Positions 8,487 through 16,654 of a DNA stretch of 25,688 bases are shown here, one piece after another. Below the pieces are notes generated by a model. The model was not told the DNA's origin. It worked only from the letters and a program-made list of their open reading frames with translations, and searched no databases. The stretch lies in the NCBI GenBank assembly GCA_046728935.1, contig JBKPFS010000072.1:1-25688 (forward strand), read 5' to 3'. This DNA comes from DATAFO01 sp046728935 (GTDB taxonomy: Bacteria > Actinomycetota > Thermoleophilia > Solirubrobacterales > 70-9). Position 1 is the first letter of the stretch; the number at the start of each line of letters is the position of its first letter. A program made the position numbers and the translations under genes.

Positions 8487-8876
8487 GTGACGTCTGACGC
8501 GGATCTCGACGCGGTTCGCGGCTTCGTCGAGGGCTTGAACGACCAGAACTTCGACCTCTTCCTGTCGGTTCTGGACCCCGAGGTCGAGCTGCACACGATG
8601 AAGCTCGGCCTGATCACGGGGCACGAAGCGGCCCGGCGGTGGGCGAAGAAGAGACCCGGGGGGCTTCAGCAGCACCTGGTGATCGAGGAGCTCAAACCGC
8701 ACGGCGACCGGATCCTCGCGCTGCTGCGCCAGCGCTGGCTTTGGGAGGACAGCAACGACGTGGCCGAGAACAACGAGATCGCGGCGCTGTTCACCGTCCG
8801 CGACGGGCGGATCGTCCGCTGGCAGCCGTTCGCGGACCGCGCCGAGGCGCTCCGGGTCGCCGGGATCGAGGCGTGA
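8487..8876 (+). CDS. SnoaL-like (NTF2-fold) protein
   Basis: A 129-residue protein starting at GTG 8487, 25 bases after secA. The pattern ADLDAVRGFVEGLNDQNFDLF, LDPEVELHT, GHEAARRWAKK and the final FTVRDGRIVRWQPFADRAEAL is characteristic of SnoaL-like / ketosteroid isomerase-like alpha+beta barrels. The family includes polyketide cyclases, isomerases and many ligand-binding proteins with no known reaction, so no substrate is claimed. Its TGA overlaps the GTG of tag (GTGA at 8873-8876), which indicates translational coupling. The ribosome binding site is weak. Confidence 0.75.
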   Translation: MTSDADLDAVRGFVEGLNDQNFDLFLSVLDPEVELHTMKLGLITGHEAARRWAKKRPGGLQQHLVIEELKPHGDRILALLRQRWLWEDSNDVAENNEIAALFTVRDGRIVRWQPFADRAEALRVAGIEA

Positions 8877-9490
8877 CCGCGAGCGATCTCGAGCGCGGCG
8901 CGGACGGCCGCGCCCGATGCTCGTGGGGCGTGTCGGCGCCGGAGTACGTCGCCTACCACGACGCCGAGTGGGGCCGACCCGTGTACGACGACGATGCGCT
9001 CTTCGAGCGTCTCTGCCTTGAGGCCTTTCAGTCCGGGCTGTCCTGGCTCACGATCCTGCGCAAGCGCGAGGGCTTTCGGGCCGGATTCGCAGACTTCGAG
9101 ATCGAGCGGGTGGCGCGCTTCGACGATGCCGACATCGAGCGGCTCCTCGGCGATGCCGCGATCGTCCGCAATCGGGCGAAGATCGAGGCGACGATCGCCA
9201 ACGCGAAGGCGGCGTCGCGGCTGCACCGGGAGGGGGGCTCCCTGGCGGAGCTCGCCTGGTCATTCCGACCGGAGGACGAGACGGCCCCGCCGGCGTCGCT
9301 CGCCGACGTGCCTGCGATCACGCCGGAGTCCAAGGCGCTCGCCAAGGAGCTCAAGCGCAGGGGATTCGTGTTCGTCGGGCCGACGACCGCCTACGCGACC
9401 ATGCAGGCGTGCGGGATCGTGAACGACCACCTGGCAGGCTGCTGGGCACGCGAGGAGGTCGAAGCGGCGCGGGCCGGCTCCGCGAGGTGA
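8873..9490 (+). CDS. tag: DNA-3-methyladenine glycosylase I
   Basis: A 205-residue base-excision repair enzyme of the HhH superfamily that removes 3-methyladenine from alkylated DNA. RCSWGVSAPEYVAYHDAEWG at about 14-33, LCLEAFQSGLSWLTILRKRE and FVFVGPTTAYATMQACGIVN align by eye with E. coli Tag. The zinc ligands known from Tag are all present: Cys in RCSW, His in YHD, His in NDHL and Cys in AGCW. GTG 8873 is chosen because it overlaps the preceding stop and places the first zinc-ligand Cys near the N-terminus. The frame is open further upstream but that part lies inside the SnoaL gene. Confidence 0.95.
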   Translation: MTASDLERGADGRARCSWGVSAPEYVAYHDAEWGRPVYDDDALFERLCLEAFQSGLSWLTILRKREGFRAGFADFEIERVARFDDADIERLLGDAAIVRNRAKIEATIANAKAASRLHREGGSLAELAWSFRPEDETAPPASLADVPAITPESKALAKELKRRGFVFVGPTTAYATMQACGIVNDHLAGCWAREEVEAARAGSAR

Positions 9491-9511
9491 CGGCTCCGGC
9501 GGCCGCGCAGA

Positions 9512-9542
9512 GCTAGACATCTAGCAGGCTCGCTTTTAGGGT
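9512..9542 (+). promoter_or_regulatory. Promoter with perfect dyad over the -35 box, upstream of the propeller gene
   Basis: TAGACA (9514-9519) and TAGGGT (9537-9542) are separated by exactly 17 bases and form a good actinobacterial housekeeping-type promoter. GCTAGA-CA-TCTAGC (9512-9525) is a perfect inverted repeat that covers the -35 box, so a repressor bound there would block RNA polymerase. The predicted transcription start is about 9549-9551, at or next to the ATG at 9551, so the mRNA may be leaderless. Confidence 0.55.
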
Positions 9543-9550
9543 TGGCGTTG

Positions 9551-11356
9551 ATGACAAGCGGAGGCAAGGCAGCGGTCGCGGTGCTCGTTGGCGTGCTCGC
9601 GCTGATCGTCGGGCCGCCGAGCGCCTCCGCCGCGGTGGGCGACCTGGAGTTCCTCGACTGCATCTCCGCCGAGACCGAGAGCGCCGCCGGAGGTAGCGGG
9701 GCGTGTGCGTCGTTCGGGAGCCCCGTTTCCGGCGGGGCGAACACCGGGCTCGACAATCCCGAGTCGGTTGCGGTGAGCCCCGACGGGATCTCCCTCTACG
9801 CCGTGGCGGGAGATGACGATGCGCTCGCGCGCTTCGATCGCGATCCGGACACCGGCGAGCTCAGCTTTGCGTTCTGCTTCACCGGCGAGACGGAGACGTC
9901 GGGGGCATGTCAGGCGCTCCCCGAGGCCTCATCGGGGGGCGCCAACTCCGGCCTAGACGATCCGGAGGGCGTGACCGTGAGCCCGGACGGCCGCAGCGTC
10001 TACGTCACCAGCCGCGGCGACGACTCGATCTTCCACTTCTCCCGGACGTCGACCGGATTCATCACTCCGATCGGCTGCATCACGGGCGAGGTCGCAAGCG
10101 GCCCAGCGCCCTCCGGCTCGGATGCCTGCACCGGCCTGCCCGACGCCCAGGCGAACGGCGCTAATTCCGGGCTCGACGATCCGAAGACCAAGAAGGTCGC
10201 GGTCAGCGAGGACGGCGAGTCGGTCTACGCCGCGTCGGAGTTCGACAGCTCCGTGGTCCGCTTCAACCGCAACCCCTCGACGGGAGCGCTTTCCTTTGTC
10301 AGCTGCATCACGGGAGAGACGGCGACGGGGCCGACCGGAACGGGGGCCTGTGCGGCGATTCCGGACGCCACGGCAAGCGGTTTCCACTCCGGCCTCGCTG
10401 CCCCCCGGTGGGTCACGGTGAGCCCGGATGGCACGTCCGTCTACCTCGCCGCTGACTCGGACGATGCCGTCGCCCGCTTCGATCGAAGCTCGTCCGGGGC
10501 GCTCACCTACCGCGGCTGCATCAGCGGCGACTCCGATGCAGAGTGCGCCCACGTGTCGAGCGCGACGGCTGGTGGTGTCACCTCCGGGTTCAACCTCATG
10601 CGCGGCCTCGCGATCAGCCTCGACGGGAAATCGCTGTACGGCATGGCCGCAAACGACCAAGCGATCCCGCGCTTCGATCGCGACCGCGCCACCGGCGCCC
10701 TGACCTACCGCGGCTGCATCACCGGTCGGGAGGACGTCAACGCCTGCACGGAGATCCCCTCCGCAACCCCCCTGGGCATCGGATCCGGGCTCGACCAGAT
10801 GCGCTCGCTGGACACAAGCCGCGACGACCGCACCATGTACACCGCGACGCAGGGCGACCAGACCGTCGCCTGGTTCGACCGCGACCGAGCCAACGGCGCG
10901 CTCTCCTTCGGCGGCTGCCTCACCGGTGACAGCGATGTCACCGCGTGCGACGCCTTGCCGGACGCCAGCTCCGGTGGCGACAACAGCGGGCTTTTCGGCC
11001 CGGAGACGGCGGTTGTGAGCGCGGACGGGCGCTCGGTGTACGCCGGGGTCAACGACGACGACGCCGTCGCGCGCTTCCGCCGCAAGCCGGACACGACGCC
11101 ACCCGACACGAAGATCACCAAGAAGCCGAAGCGAGAGACGACGAAGCGGAAGGCGAAGTTCAAGTTCAAGGCGACCGAGCCGGAATCCACCTTCGAGTGC
11201 AAGCTCGACCGCAAGCCGTTCAAGCCCTGCGACTCTCCCTACAAGAAGCGCGTCAAGCGCAAGCGCCACCGCTTCAAGGTCCGGGCCATCGACAGTGCGG
11301 GCAACGTCGACCCGACGCCGGCGAAGCGCAAGTGGAAGGTGATCGAGCCGGACTAG
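9551..11356 (+). CDS. Secreted seven-repeat beta-propeller with Lys-rich Ig-like C-terminal domain
   Basis: About 601 residues. Residues 1-30 are a signal peptide ending near PSASAA. Seven repeats of roughly 65-75 residues follow, each running C-(I/F/L)-(T/S)-G-(E/D) … A-C … GxxSGLDxPxxVxVSPDGxSVYxxxxxDxxVxRFxR. This is the lactonase/YVTN-type propeller pattern, and the count of seven fits a closed ring. Nearly every repeat carries two cysteines, which suggests one disulfide per blade. The last ~90 residues (PPDTKITKKPKRETTKRKAK, then STFECKLDRKPFKPC, then VRAIDSAGNVDPTPAKRKW) are an Ig-like module found on many secreted proteins of this bacterial group, here very lysine-rich. Enzyme activity is not evident; a binding or surface role is inference. 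TTG 9542 and TTG 9548 are alternative starts. Confidence 0.8.
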   Translation: MTSGGKAAVAVLVGVLALIVGPPSASAAVGDLEFLDCISAETESAAGGSGACASFGSPVSGGANTGLDNPESVAVSPDGISLYAVAGDDDALARFDRDPDTGELSFAFCFTGETETSGACQALPEASSGGANSGLDDPEGVTVSPDGRSVYVTSRGDDSIFHFSRTSTGFITPIGCITGEVASGPAPSGSDACTGLPDAQANGANSGLDDPKTKKVAVSEDGESVYAASEFDSSVVRFNRNPSTGALSFVSCITGETATGPTGTGACAAIPDATASGFHSGLAAPRWVTVSPDGTSVYLAADSDDAVARFDRSSSGALTYRGCISGDSDAECAHVSSATAGGVTSGFNLMRGLAISLDGKSLYGMAANDQAIPRFDRDRATGALTYRGCITGREDVNACTEIPSATPLGIGSGLDQMRSLDTSRDDRTMYTATQGDQTVAWFDRDRANGALSFGGCLTGDSDVTACDALPDASSGGDNSGLFGPETAVVSADGRSVYAGVNDDDAVARFRRKPDTTPPDTKITKKPKRETTKRKAKFKFKATEPESTFECKLDRKPFKPCDSPYKKRVKRKRHRFKVRAIDSAGNVDPTPAKRKWKVIEPD

Positions 11357-11366
11357 GGCCTTTGAT

Positions 11367-12998
11367 GTGTCCAGCGACGCACGAACAGGGAGGCAGTGGG
11401 GCGCGCGGCTCGCGCAGGTGCGCATAGGCGCCCTTGCCGGCCTGACACTCACGCTGCTCGGCGCCGCCTCGGCGTCGCCCGCGATGGCGGCGGACGAGTT
11501 CCCGCGCGGGTTCCTATGGGGCACCGCGATCTCCGGCTTTCAGACGGAGGCCGGCAAGGGACGAAACGCCGATCCCGCGAGCGACTGGTACGCCTGGACG
11601 CACGATCCCGGCAACATCTCCGAGGGCATCGTGAGCGGCGACGTCCCCGAGAACGGCCCCGGCCACTGGGCGCGCTTTCAACACGACCTCCACCTCGCCG
11701 CCCACGAGCTCCGCAACAACGCGCTCCGGCTCTCGATCGAGTGGCCGCGGATCTTCCCTCGCTCCACCGAGGGCGTCGACGTCGGCGCGAGCATCGACGC
11801 CGGCGATCTGGAGCGCTTGGACGGGCTCGCCGACCAGCGCGCTGTGCGCCACTACCGGAAGGTGCTCGACGCGGCGGCGCGGCGCGGCATCACCCCATTC
11901 GTGACCCTCCACCACTGGACGCTTCCCCGCTGGCTCCACGATCCGTTCGCGACTCGCGCCGCGTTCGCCGGCCGCGGGCCGAACGATCCGCTTCCGCCGC
12001 TCAGTGCCGGCGGCTGGCTCGACCCCGACACCTCGGATGAGTTCGCGAAGTACGCCGCCTACCTGGGCTGGAAGCTCGGCGACCGCGCCGACTACTGGAA
12101 CACGCTCAACGAGCCGCTCGTGCAGGTGACGTTCGGGTTCGTCAACGTGCCCGGCCTGATCGGCGCCTACTGGCCGCCGGGCGTCTTCAGCTTCGCCGCC
12201 GCCATCTCCGCGCTCGGGAATCTGGAGCGGGCGAACACGGTCGCCTACGACGCGCTCAAGCGCTTCGATCGCACCGACGCCGACGGGGACGGGCAGGCCT
12301 CAAGGGTCGGCCCGGTGATGAACATGATCGCATTCACCCCCGCCAACCCGTCGTCGCCCGCCGACGCGGTCGCCACCGAGCATGCCGACTATCTCTTCAA
12401 CCGGCTGTTCCTGAACGGGGTCGTAGACGGCGACGTCGACGCGAACGGCGACGGTGTGATCTCCGCGAGCGAGCGGGACGTGCACGGGCGCAAGTCCGAC
12501 TTCATCGGCGTCAGCTACTACTTCCGCGGGCGGGTCAGCACCGCGGGAGCCCCGCTCACCCCACTGATCCCGATCCTCGACTTCATCCCGGCGACCTCCT
12601 ACGCGAACCCGACCGATCCCACGCTTCCGCCGTGCCCGACCACCTGCAGCGAGCTGGGCGCTGAGATCTACCCGCCGGGCTTCCGCGCCGTGATCGACGA
12701 AGCGGCCGGCTACGACCTCCCCCTGTACGCGACCGAGAACGGGATCGCCGACGCCGACGACGACCAGCGCCCCGCGTATCTGCGCAGCCACCTCGGCGAG
12801 CTCCTTGCCGCGATCCGCGCGGACGGCGCCGACGTCCGCGGCTACTTCCACTGGTCGCTCGTGGACAACCTCGAGTGGGTGTTCGGCTACCAGCCGAAGT
12901 TCGGGCTCTACGGGTTTGATCCCCACACCCTGAAGCGGACCGCGCGTCCGAGCGCCCGCCTGTACGGCGAGATCGCGGGGCGAAACGCCCTGCCCTAG
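11367..12998 (+). CDS. Secreted glycoside hydrolase family 1 beta-glycosidase with EF-hand-like loops
   Basis: A 543-residue GH1 enzyme (beta-glucosidase/beta-galactosidase type, retaining mechanism). GTG 11367 is 11 bases after the previous stop. A hydrophobic stretch (about 18-39, ending ASPAMAADEF) is a signal peptide, unlike most bacterial GH1 enzymes, which are cytoplasmic. FPRGFLWGTAISGFQTEAG starts the barrel. The acid/base is E249 in TLNEP and the nucleophile is E457 in TENG; both are present, so it should be active. Two acidic loops interrupt the barrel: DADGDG at 304-309 and a complete 12-residue EF-hand loop at 358-369 (DANGDGVISASE). Calcium dependence is inferred. Its location among secreted proteins fits extracellular or wall-associated glycan breakdown; the sugar specificity cannot be told. 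Confidence 0.9.
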   Translation: MSSDARTGRQWGARLAQVRIGALAGLTLTLLGAASASPAMAADEFPRGFLWGTAISGFQTEAGKGRNADPASDWYAWTHDPGNISEGIVSGDVPENGPGHWARFQHDLHLAAHELRNNALRLSIEWPRIFPRSTEGVDVGASIDAGDLERLDGLADQRAVRHYRKVLDAAARRGITPFVTLHHWTLPRWLHDPFATRAAFAGRGPNDPLPPLSAGGWLDPDTSDEFAKYAAYLGWKLGDRADYWNTLNEPLVQVTFGFVNVPGLIGAYWPPGVFSFAAAISALGNLERANTVAYDALKRFDRTDADGDGQASRVGPVMNMIAFTPANPSSPADAVATEHADYLFNRLFLNGVVDGDVDANGDGVISASERDVHGRKSDFIGVSYYFRGRVSTAGAPLTPLIPILDFIPATSYANPTDPTLPPCPTTCSELGAEIYPPGFRAVIDEAAGYDLPLYATENGIADADDDQRPAYLRSHLGELLAAIRADGADVRGYFHWSLVDNLEWVFGYQPKFGLYGFDPHTLKRTARPSARLYGEIAGRNALP

Positions 12999-13064
12999 AC
13001 GGCTCGTCCCGTCTCGTCGACGCGGTCAACCGGGGCGATCCTGGCCCGGTGGCGGCTCATCGCA

Positions 13065-13070
13065 TAGACT
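13065..13070 (+). promoter_or_regulatory. -10 box TAGACT, probable leaderless start
   Basis: TAGACT lies seven bases before the GTG at 13078. That spacing places the transcription start on the start codon, a common leaderless layout in actinobacteria. No convincing -35 box or Shine-Dalgarno sequence is present. Confidence 0.35.
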
Positions 13071-13077
13071 CGCGCCA

Positions 13078-14670
13078 GTGGGAAGGATCCCGCGCCGAGT
13101 CGGGCCAATGATGGCCGTGTGCGTGGCGCTCGCCGCGCCGAGCGCCGCGTCCGCTGCGTCGCCGTTCATCAACGGTGTCACCGCCGGTGAGATCACCTCG
13201 ACCTCCGTGATCATCTGGGGCCAGGCGGAGAGCGAGCTGAACGCGCATGCGGAGGTGGCGACCGACGACGGGTTCCAGCACGTCGTCGCGAAGCGCACCC
13301 TCCGCGCGAAGGCGAAGGACGACCACACCTTTCAGACGGAGATCAAGGGCCTCGCGCCCGGAAACACGTACCACTACCGCTTCTGTGTGAAGGGCGGGCC
13401 GTGCAGCGACGAGGGCAGCTTCGAGACCGCCCCCGCTCCGGGCCAGGCCGAGACGATCACGTTCGCGTACTCCGGGGATGAGACCGGCGTCTCCGCGCCC
13501 GGCGAGACGGAGCCCTTCTGGGGCGAGATGAAGGCGTTCGCCTCGATGGTCGCCGAGGGCAACGACTTCAACATCGACTTCGGGGACACGATCTATTCCG
13601 ATCCCGAGGTGCCGGGGGCGCCAACAGCGCTCACGGTCGAGGAGAAGTGGGGGATGTACCGCGCCAAGCTCGCGCTCTCGAACCAGCGCGCGGTCCGCGA
13701 GGCGGCGGGGATCTACAACCATTGGGACGACCACGAGTTCATCAACGACTTCTCGAGGCCCGAGGACGGCGACCAGCTCTACGCGGCCGGTGTCGATGCC
13801 TTCCGGACGTACATGCCGGTCACCTACACGAGGAAGGACGGCATCTACCGCAGCTTCCGTTGGGGGAAGAACCTCGAGCTCTTCTTCCTGGACGAGCGGT
13901 CCTTCCGCAGCGCCAAGGCCTCGGCGAACGGCGTCTGTGACAACCCGGCGAGCGGCGCGCCGGATCTCGCGCCCGCCGCGCCAACGGCGACCCGCAACCT
14001 GTTCTCGCTGCTAGTTCCCTCGCTGAGCGAACCCGTATCGCAGGCGTGCCTCAACGAGATCAACAGCCCCGATCGGACCTTCCTGGGCAAGCGGCAGCTG
14101 AATCGCTTCGTGGAGGAGGTCGCCCAGTCCACGGCCGCCTGGAAGGTCGTGATGAACGAGGACCCGATCCAGCAGTTCTATGCGCTCCCGTACGATCGTT
14201 GGGAGGGCTACGCATACGAGCGCGTCCAGCTGCTCAAAGCTCTCGCCGCGGCGAACGTCGACCACCTCGTCTTCTTGACCACCGACACGCACGGGGCCCT
14301 CGCCAACGCGGTCCGCTATCGGACGCTGGGCGGCGACTCGGCACCGTCGAACGTCCCGACCGGGACCCCGCCGATCTCAACGCCGTACCAGGATTTCGTG
14401 ATCGGACCCGTTGCCACGGCGCCCTTCTGGACGGAGATCAACGACACGGTGGACAACCCAAACGCCGGCCCGCTCGTCTCGAACCTGTTCTTCAAGCCAC
14501 CGCCGCCGAACGGGATGGGAATGGCATGCGCCCAGGGCGGCGAGAACAGCTACGCCGAGGTCACGGTCACTTCCAGTCAGCTCACGGTCGCCTACAAGGA
14601 CGAGGACGGCAACACCCTGCTGGACTCGGACGGCGCGACCCCGTGCGGGCCGTACGTGCTGACCGACTGA
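13078..14670 (+). CDS. Secreted PhoD-like metallophosphatase
   Basis: A 530-residue exported protein of the PhoD-like family. After a signal peptide (about 10-28, VCVALAAPSAASAA) comes an N-terminal Fn3-like domain: TAGEITSTSVIIWGQ, later LAPGNTYHYRFCV. The calcineurin-like metallophosphatase core follows. Visible metal-site motifs are FGDTIY (D170 in GD), NHWDDHEF (H215 to E220) and, late, LTTDTHGA. PhoD enzymes are typically Ca/Fe-dependent phosphodiesterases and monoesterases that release phosphate from nucleotides, phospholipids or teichoic acids. The substrate here is unknown. ATG 13108 is an alternative start but would shorten the signal peptide. No pho-box can be asserted. Confidence 0.85.
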   Translation: MGRIPRRVGPMMAVCVALAAPSAASAASPFINGVTAGEITSTSVIIWGQAESELNAHAEVATDDGFQHVVAKRTLRAKAKDDHTFQTEIKGLAPGNTYHYRFCVKGGPCSDEGSFETAPAPGQAETITFAYSGDETGVSAPGETEPFWGEMKAFASMVAEGNDFNIDFGDTIYSDPEVPGAPTALTVEEKWGMYRAKLALSNQRAVREAAGIYNHWDDHEFINDFSRPEDGDQLYAAGVDAFRTYMPVTYTRKDGIYRSFRWGKNLELFFLDERSFRSAKASANGVCDNPASGAPDLAPAAPTATRNLFSLLVPSLSEPVSQACLNEINSPDRTFLGKRQLNRFVEEVAQSTAAWKVVMNEDPIQQFYALPYDRWEGYAYERVQLLKALAAANVDHLVFLTTDTHGALANAVRYRTLGGDSAPSNVPTGTPPISTPYQDFVIGPVATAPFWTEINDTVDNPNAGPLVSNLFFKPPPPNGMGMACAQGGENSYAEVTVTSSQLTVAYKDEDGNTLLDSDGATPCGPYVLTD

Positions 14671-14731
14671 CCTCCGTCAACTCGATTCGGCCCCCGGTTA
14701 CGAGCCGGGCCTGGGCGGGTACCGGGACCCC

Positions 14732-16510
14732 GTGCCGCGTCGCGCACGGATGGAGGGCCGGCAACTGGCCGCGATTCTCCTTGCCTCCGCAGGGATGCTG
14801 TTGCTCGCCTCTCCGGAAGCCGAGGCCGCGGGCTGTCCGCCGATCGAGGACAAGCCCGGCGCCGTCCCGCACGTCGACTACGACGGCGTTCAGCACCTGA
14901 CTTACTGCTACGGCCCGATCGACGTCGCGCCGGGACAGAACATCATCAGGCTCAAGGCGACCAACCTGTTCCCCGACGTGCCCGGCTACATCACGCGCTT
15001 CGACCCCGAGCTCGTCTATGAGGACGGGACGGTCCCGCGTGTCGACGTGCTCCATCTCCATCACGCCGTCTGGCTCATCAACGGCAACCCGCAGTTCGCG
15101 ACCGGCGAGGAGAAGACGATCATGCAGCTGCCCGAGGGCTTCGGCTGGCGCTCGCGGCCGACCGACAGCTGGCTCGTCAACGACATGCTCCACGACCTCG
15201 TCGGCGTGTCCGCAACCGTCTACGTGGTGTGGCGAATCGACTTTGTGCCGGACACGGCTCCTGACGCCTCGTCCATCCATCAGGTCCGCACGAAGTGGAT
15301 GGACGTCGCGGGACCGGACATCTACCCCGTCTTCGACGCGCTCCGAGGGATGGGCGACGGCGGCCGCTACACGTTCCCCGATGAGGCGACGGGGCCGCAA
15401 CGCGATCTGATCGGCGCCGCCGGCGAGTGGACGCCAAATCACGCGCTGACGCTGATCAGCACGGCGGGCCACCTGCACCCGGGCGGCCTGAAGACGAGCC
15501 TTCGGGTCGAGCGCGATGGTGAGCGCAGGACCCTGTTCGACTCCGTCGCCCACTACTACGAGCCGGCTGGGGCCGTGTCGTGGGACGTCGCGATGGGCGG
15601 AACGCCACCGAACTGGCGCGTCAAGGTGGAGCCGGGCGACACGCTCAGCATCAACGCCACCTACGACACGGACAGAGCCGACTGGTATGAGGTGATGGGG
15701 ATCATGCCGGTGGCCGTCTACGACGGCACCGACGTCGGAGGCGTTGACGCCCTCGCGAAAGGCATCCCCCGCGACGGCGTCCTGACGCACGGACACCTCG
15801 CGGAGAACCGAAACCACGGTGGCGATCCGACCGGGCTGCCCGACGCGACGGTCCTGCCGAGCGCCCCGGCACCCGCCGGTCCGATCGGCATCGAGGACTA
15901 CACGTATGGGCAGGGCGACCTGGCGACAAGCGCCGTCGATCCGCCCACCGTCGCGCCGGGGGAGACGCTGACGTTCCTGAACCACGACGCCGAGCCGGCG
16001 GAGAACACCTTCCACACGATCACAAGCTGTCGGGCTCCCTGCAACGCCTCGACCGGCATCGCCTATCCGATCGCGGATGGGCCGACGACCTTCGACTCCG
16101 GCCAGCTGGGCTTCAACTACGCGGGCTTCGGGGCGCCCGCCGCCGACCGCGACACCTGGACGACGTCCGACGAGCTCAAGCAGGGGACCTACAACTACTT
16201 CTGTCGCATCCACCCCTTCATGCGCGGCAGCTTCCGTGTCGCCAAGCCGCGATGCCAGGGCGTCGCCACCGATTGGATGGGAACGCGGGGCAAGGACAGG
16301 ATCAAGGGGACGCGCGAGCAGGACGGGAGCCTGGGCCTGGCCGGAAAGGACATGCTCGCCGGGCGCCGCGGCGACGACGGCCTCTGCGGAGGTGGCGGAA
16401 ACGACAAGCTCAAGGGCGGCCCCGGCGACGACAAGCTGAACGGCGGGCCGGGCAAGGACAAATGCCGCGGCGGCCCCGGCGACGACACGCTCATCAACTG
16501 CGAGCGCTAG
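14732..16510 (+). CDS. Secreted copper protein: PHM/DBH-like N-domain, amicyanin-like cupredoxin, Lys-rich repeat tail
   Basis: A 592-residue exported protein. The signal peptide spans about 7-32. Residues about 35-340 contain LHLHHAVWLI (H108, H110, H111), GHLHPGG (H247, H249) and a Met pair (M322, M325). The spacing resembles the two copper sites of type II copper monooxygenases (PHM/DBH fold); this is a weak by-eye match. Residues about 395-505 are a cupredoxin with type I copper ligands H428, C491, H494 and M497 in GTYNYFCRIHPFMRG, close to amicyanin's CTPHPFM motif. The last ~80 residues repeat Gly/Asp/Lys units and DGLCGG, the same module as the tail of the protein at 530-1834. Electron transfer is the safest role; hydroxylation is inference. 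No clear ribosome binding site is seen for GTG 14732. Confidence 0.72.
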   Translation: MPRRARMEGRQLAAILLASAGMLLLASPEAEAAGCPPIEDKPGAVPHVDYDGVQHLTYCYGPIDVAPGQNIIRLKATNLFPDVPGYITRFDPELVYEDGTVPRVDVLHLHHAVWLINGNPQFATGEEKTIMQLPEGFGWRSRPTDSWLVNDMLHDLVGVSATVYVVWRIDFVPDTAPDASSIHQVRTKWMDVAGPDIYPVFDALRGMGDGGRYTFPDEATGPQRDLIGAAGEWTPNHALTLISTAGHLHPGGLKTSLRVERDGERRTLFDSVAHYYEPAGAVSWDVAMGGTPPNWRVKVEPGDTLSINATYDTDRADWYEVMGIMPVAVYDGTDVGGVDALAKGIPRDGVLTHGHLAENRNHGGDPTGLPDATVLPSAPAPAGPIGIEDYTYGQGDLATSAVDPPTVAPGETLTFLNHDAEPAENTFHTITSCRAPCNASTGIAYPIADGPTTFDSGQLGFNYAGFGAPAADRDTWTTSDELKQGTYNYFCRIHPFMRGSFRVAKPRCQGVATDWMGTRGKDRIKGTREQDGSLGLAGKDMLAGRRGDDGLCGGGGNDKLKGGPGDDKLNGGPGKDKCRGGPGDDTLINCER

Positions 16511-16557
16511 AGACCCGGCTCGCGGATCCATTCTCCTGCGCGCGCCCCAATAAGCTG

Positions 16558-16612
16558 GTATTCCAGTGAGGGGCATTCATGCGGGTGTTCCCATGAGGGG
16601 CATTCATGCCCC
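16558..16612 (+). repeat. Two tandem 27-bp repeats with a GGGGCAT/ATGCCCC dyad, upstream of prfB
   Basis: Unit 1 (16558-16584) and unit 2 (16585-16611) agree at 22 of 27 positions and share the exact core TGAGGGGCATTCATGC. The second unit forms a perfect inverted repeat, GGGGCAT-TC-ATGCCCC (16597-16612). Upstream, GCCCC (16544-16548) and CTGG/CCAG (16555-16558, 16563-16566) can pair with unit 1, so alternative hairpins are possible. This is a candidate operator, leader structure or terminator in the 144-base gap before prfB. Confidence 0.6.
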
Positions 16613-16654
16613 GAAGAGCCATGTGGATGATTGAACAGGCGTGTGATTGATTTG

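Noticed and set aside
14582..16576. Long minus-strand open frame (about 664 codons) opposite the copper protein, and similar long antisense frames opposite secA and other genes
   Set aside because: In DNA this GC-rich, stops are rare in several frames. The plus-strand frame encodes recognisable domains, and the antisense translations show only low-complexity Arg/Ala/Val-rich sequence.
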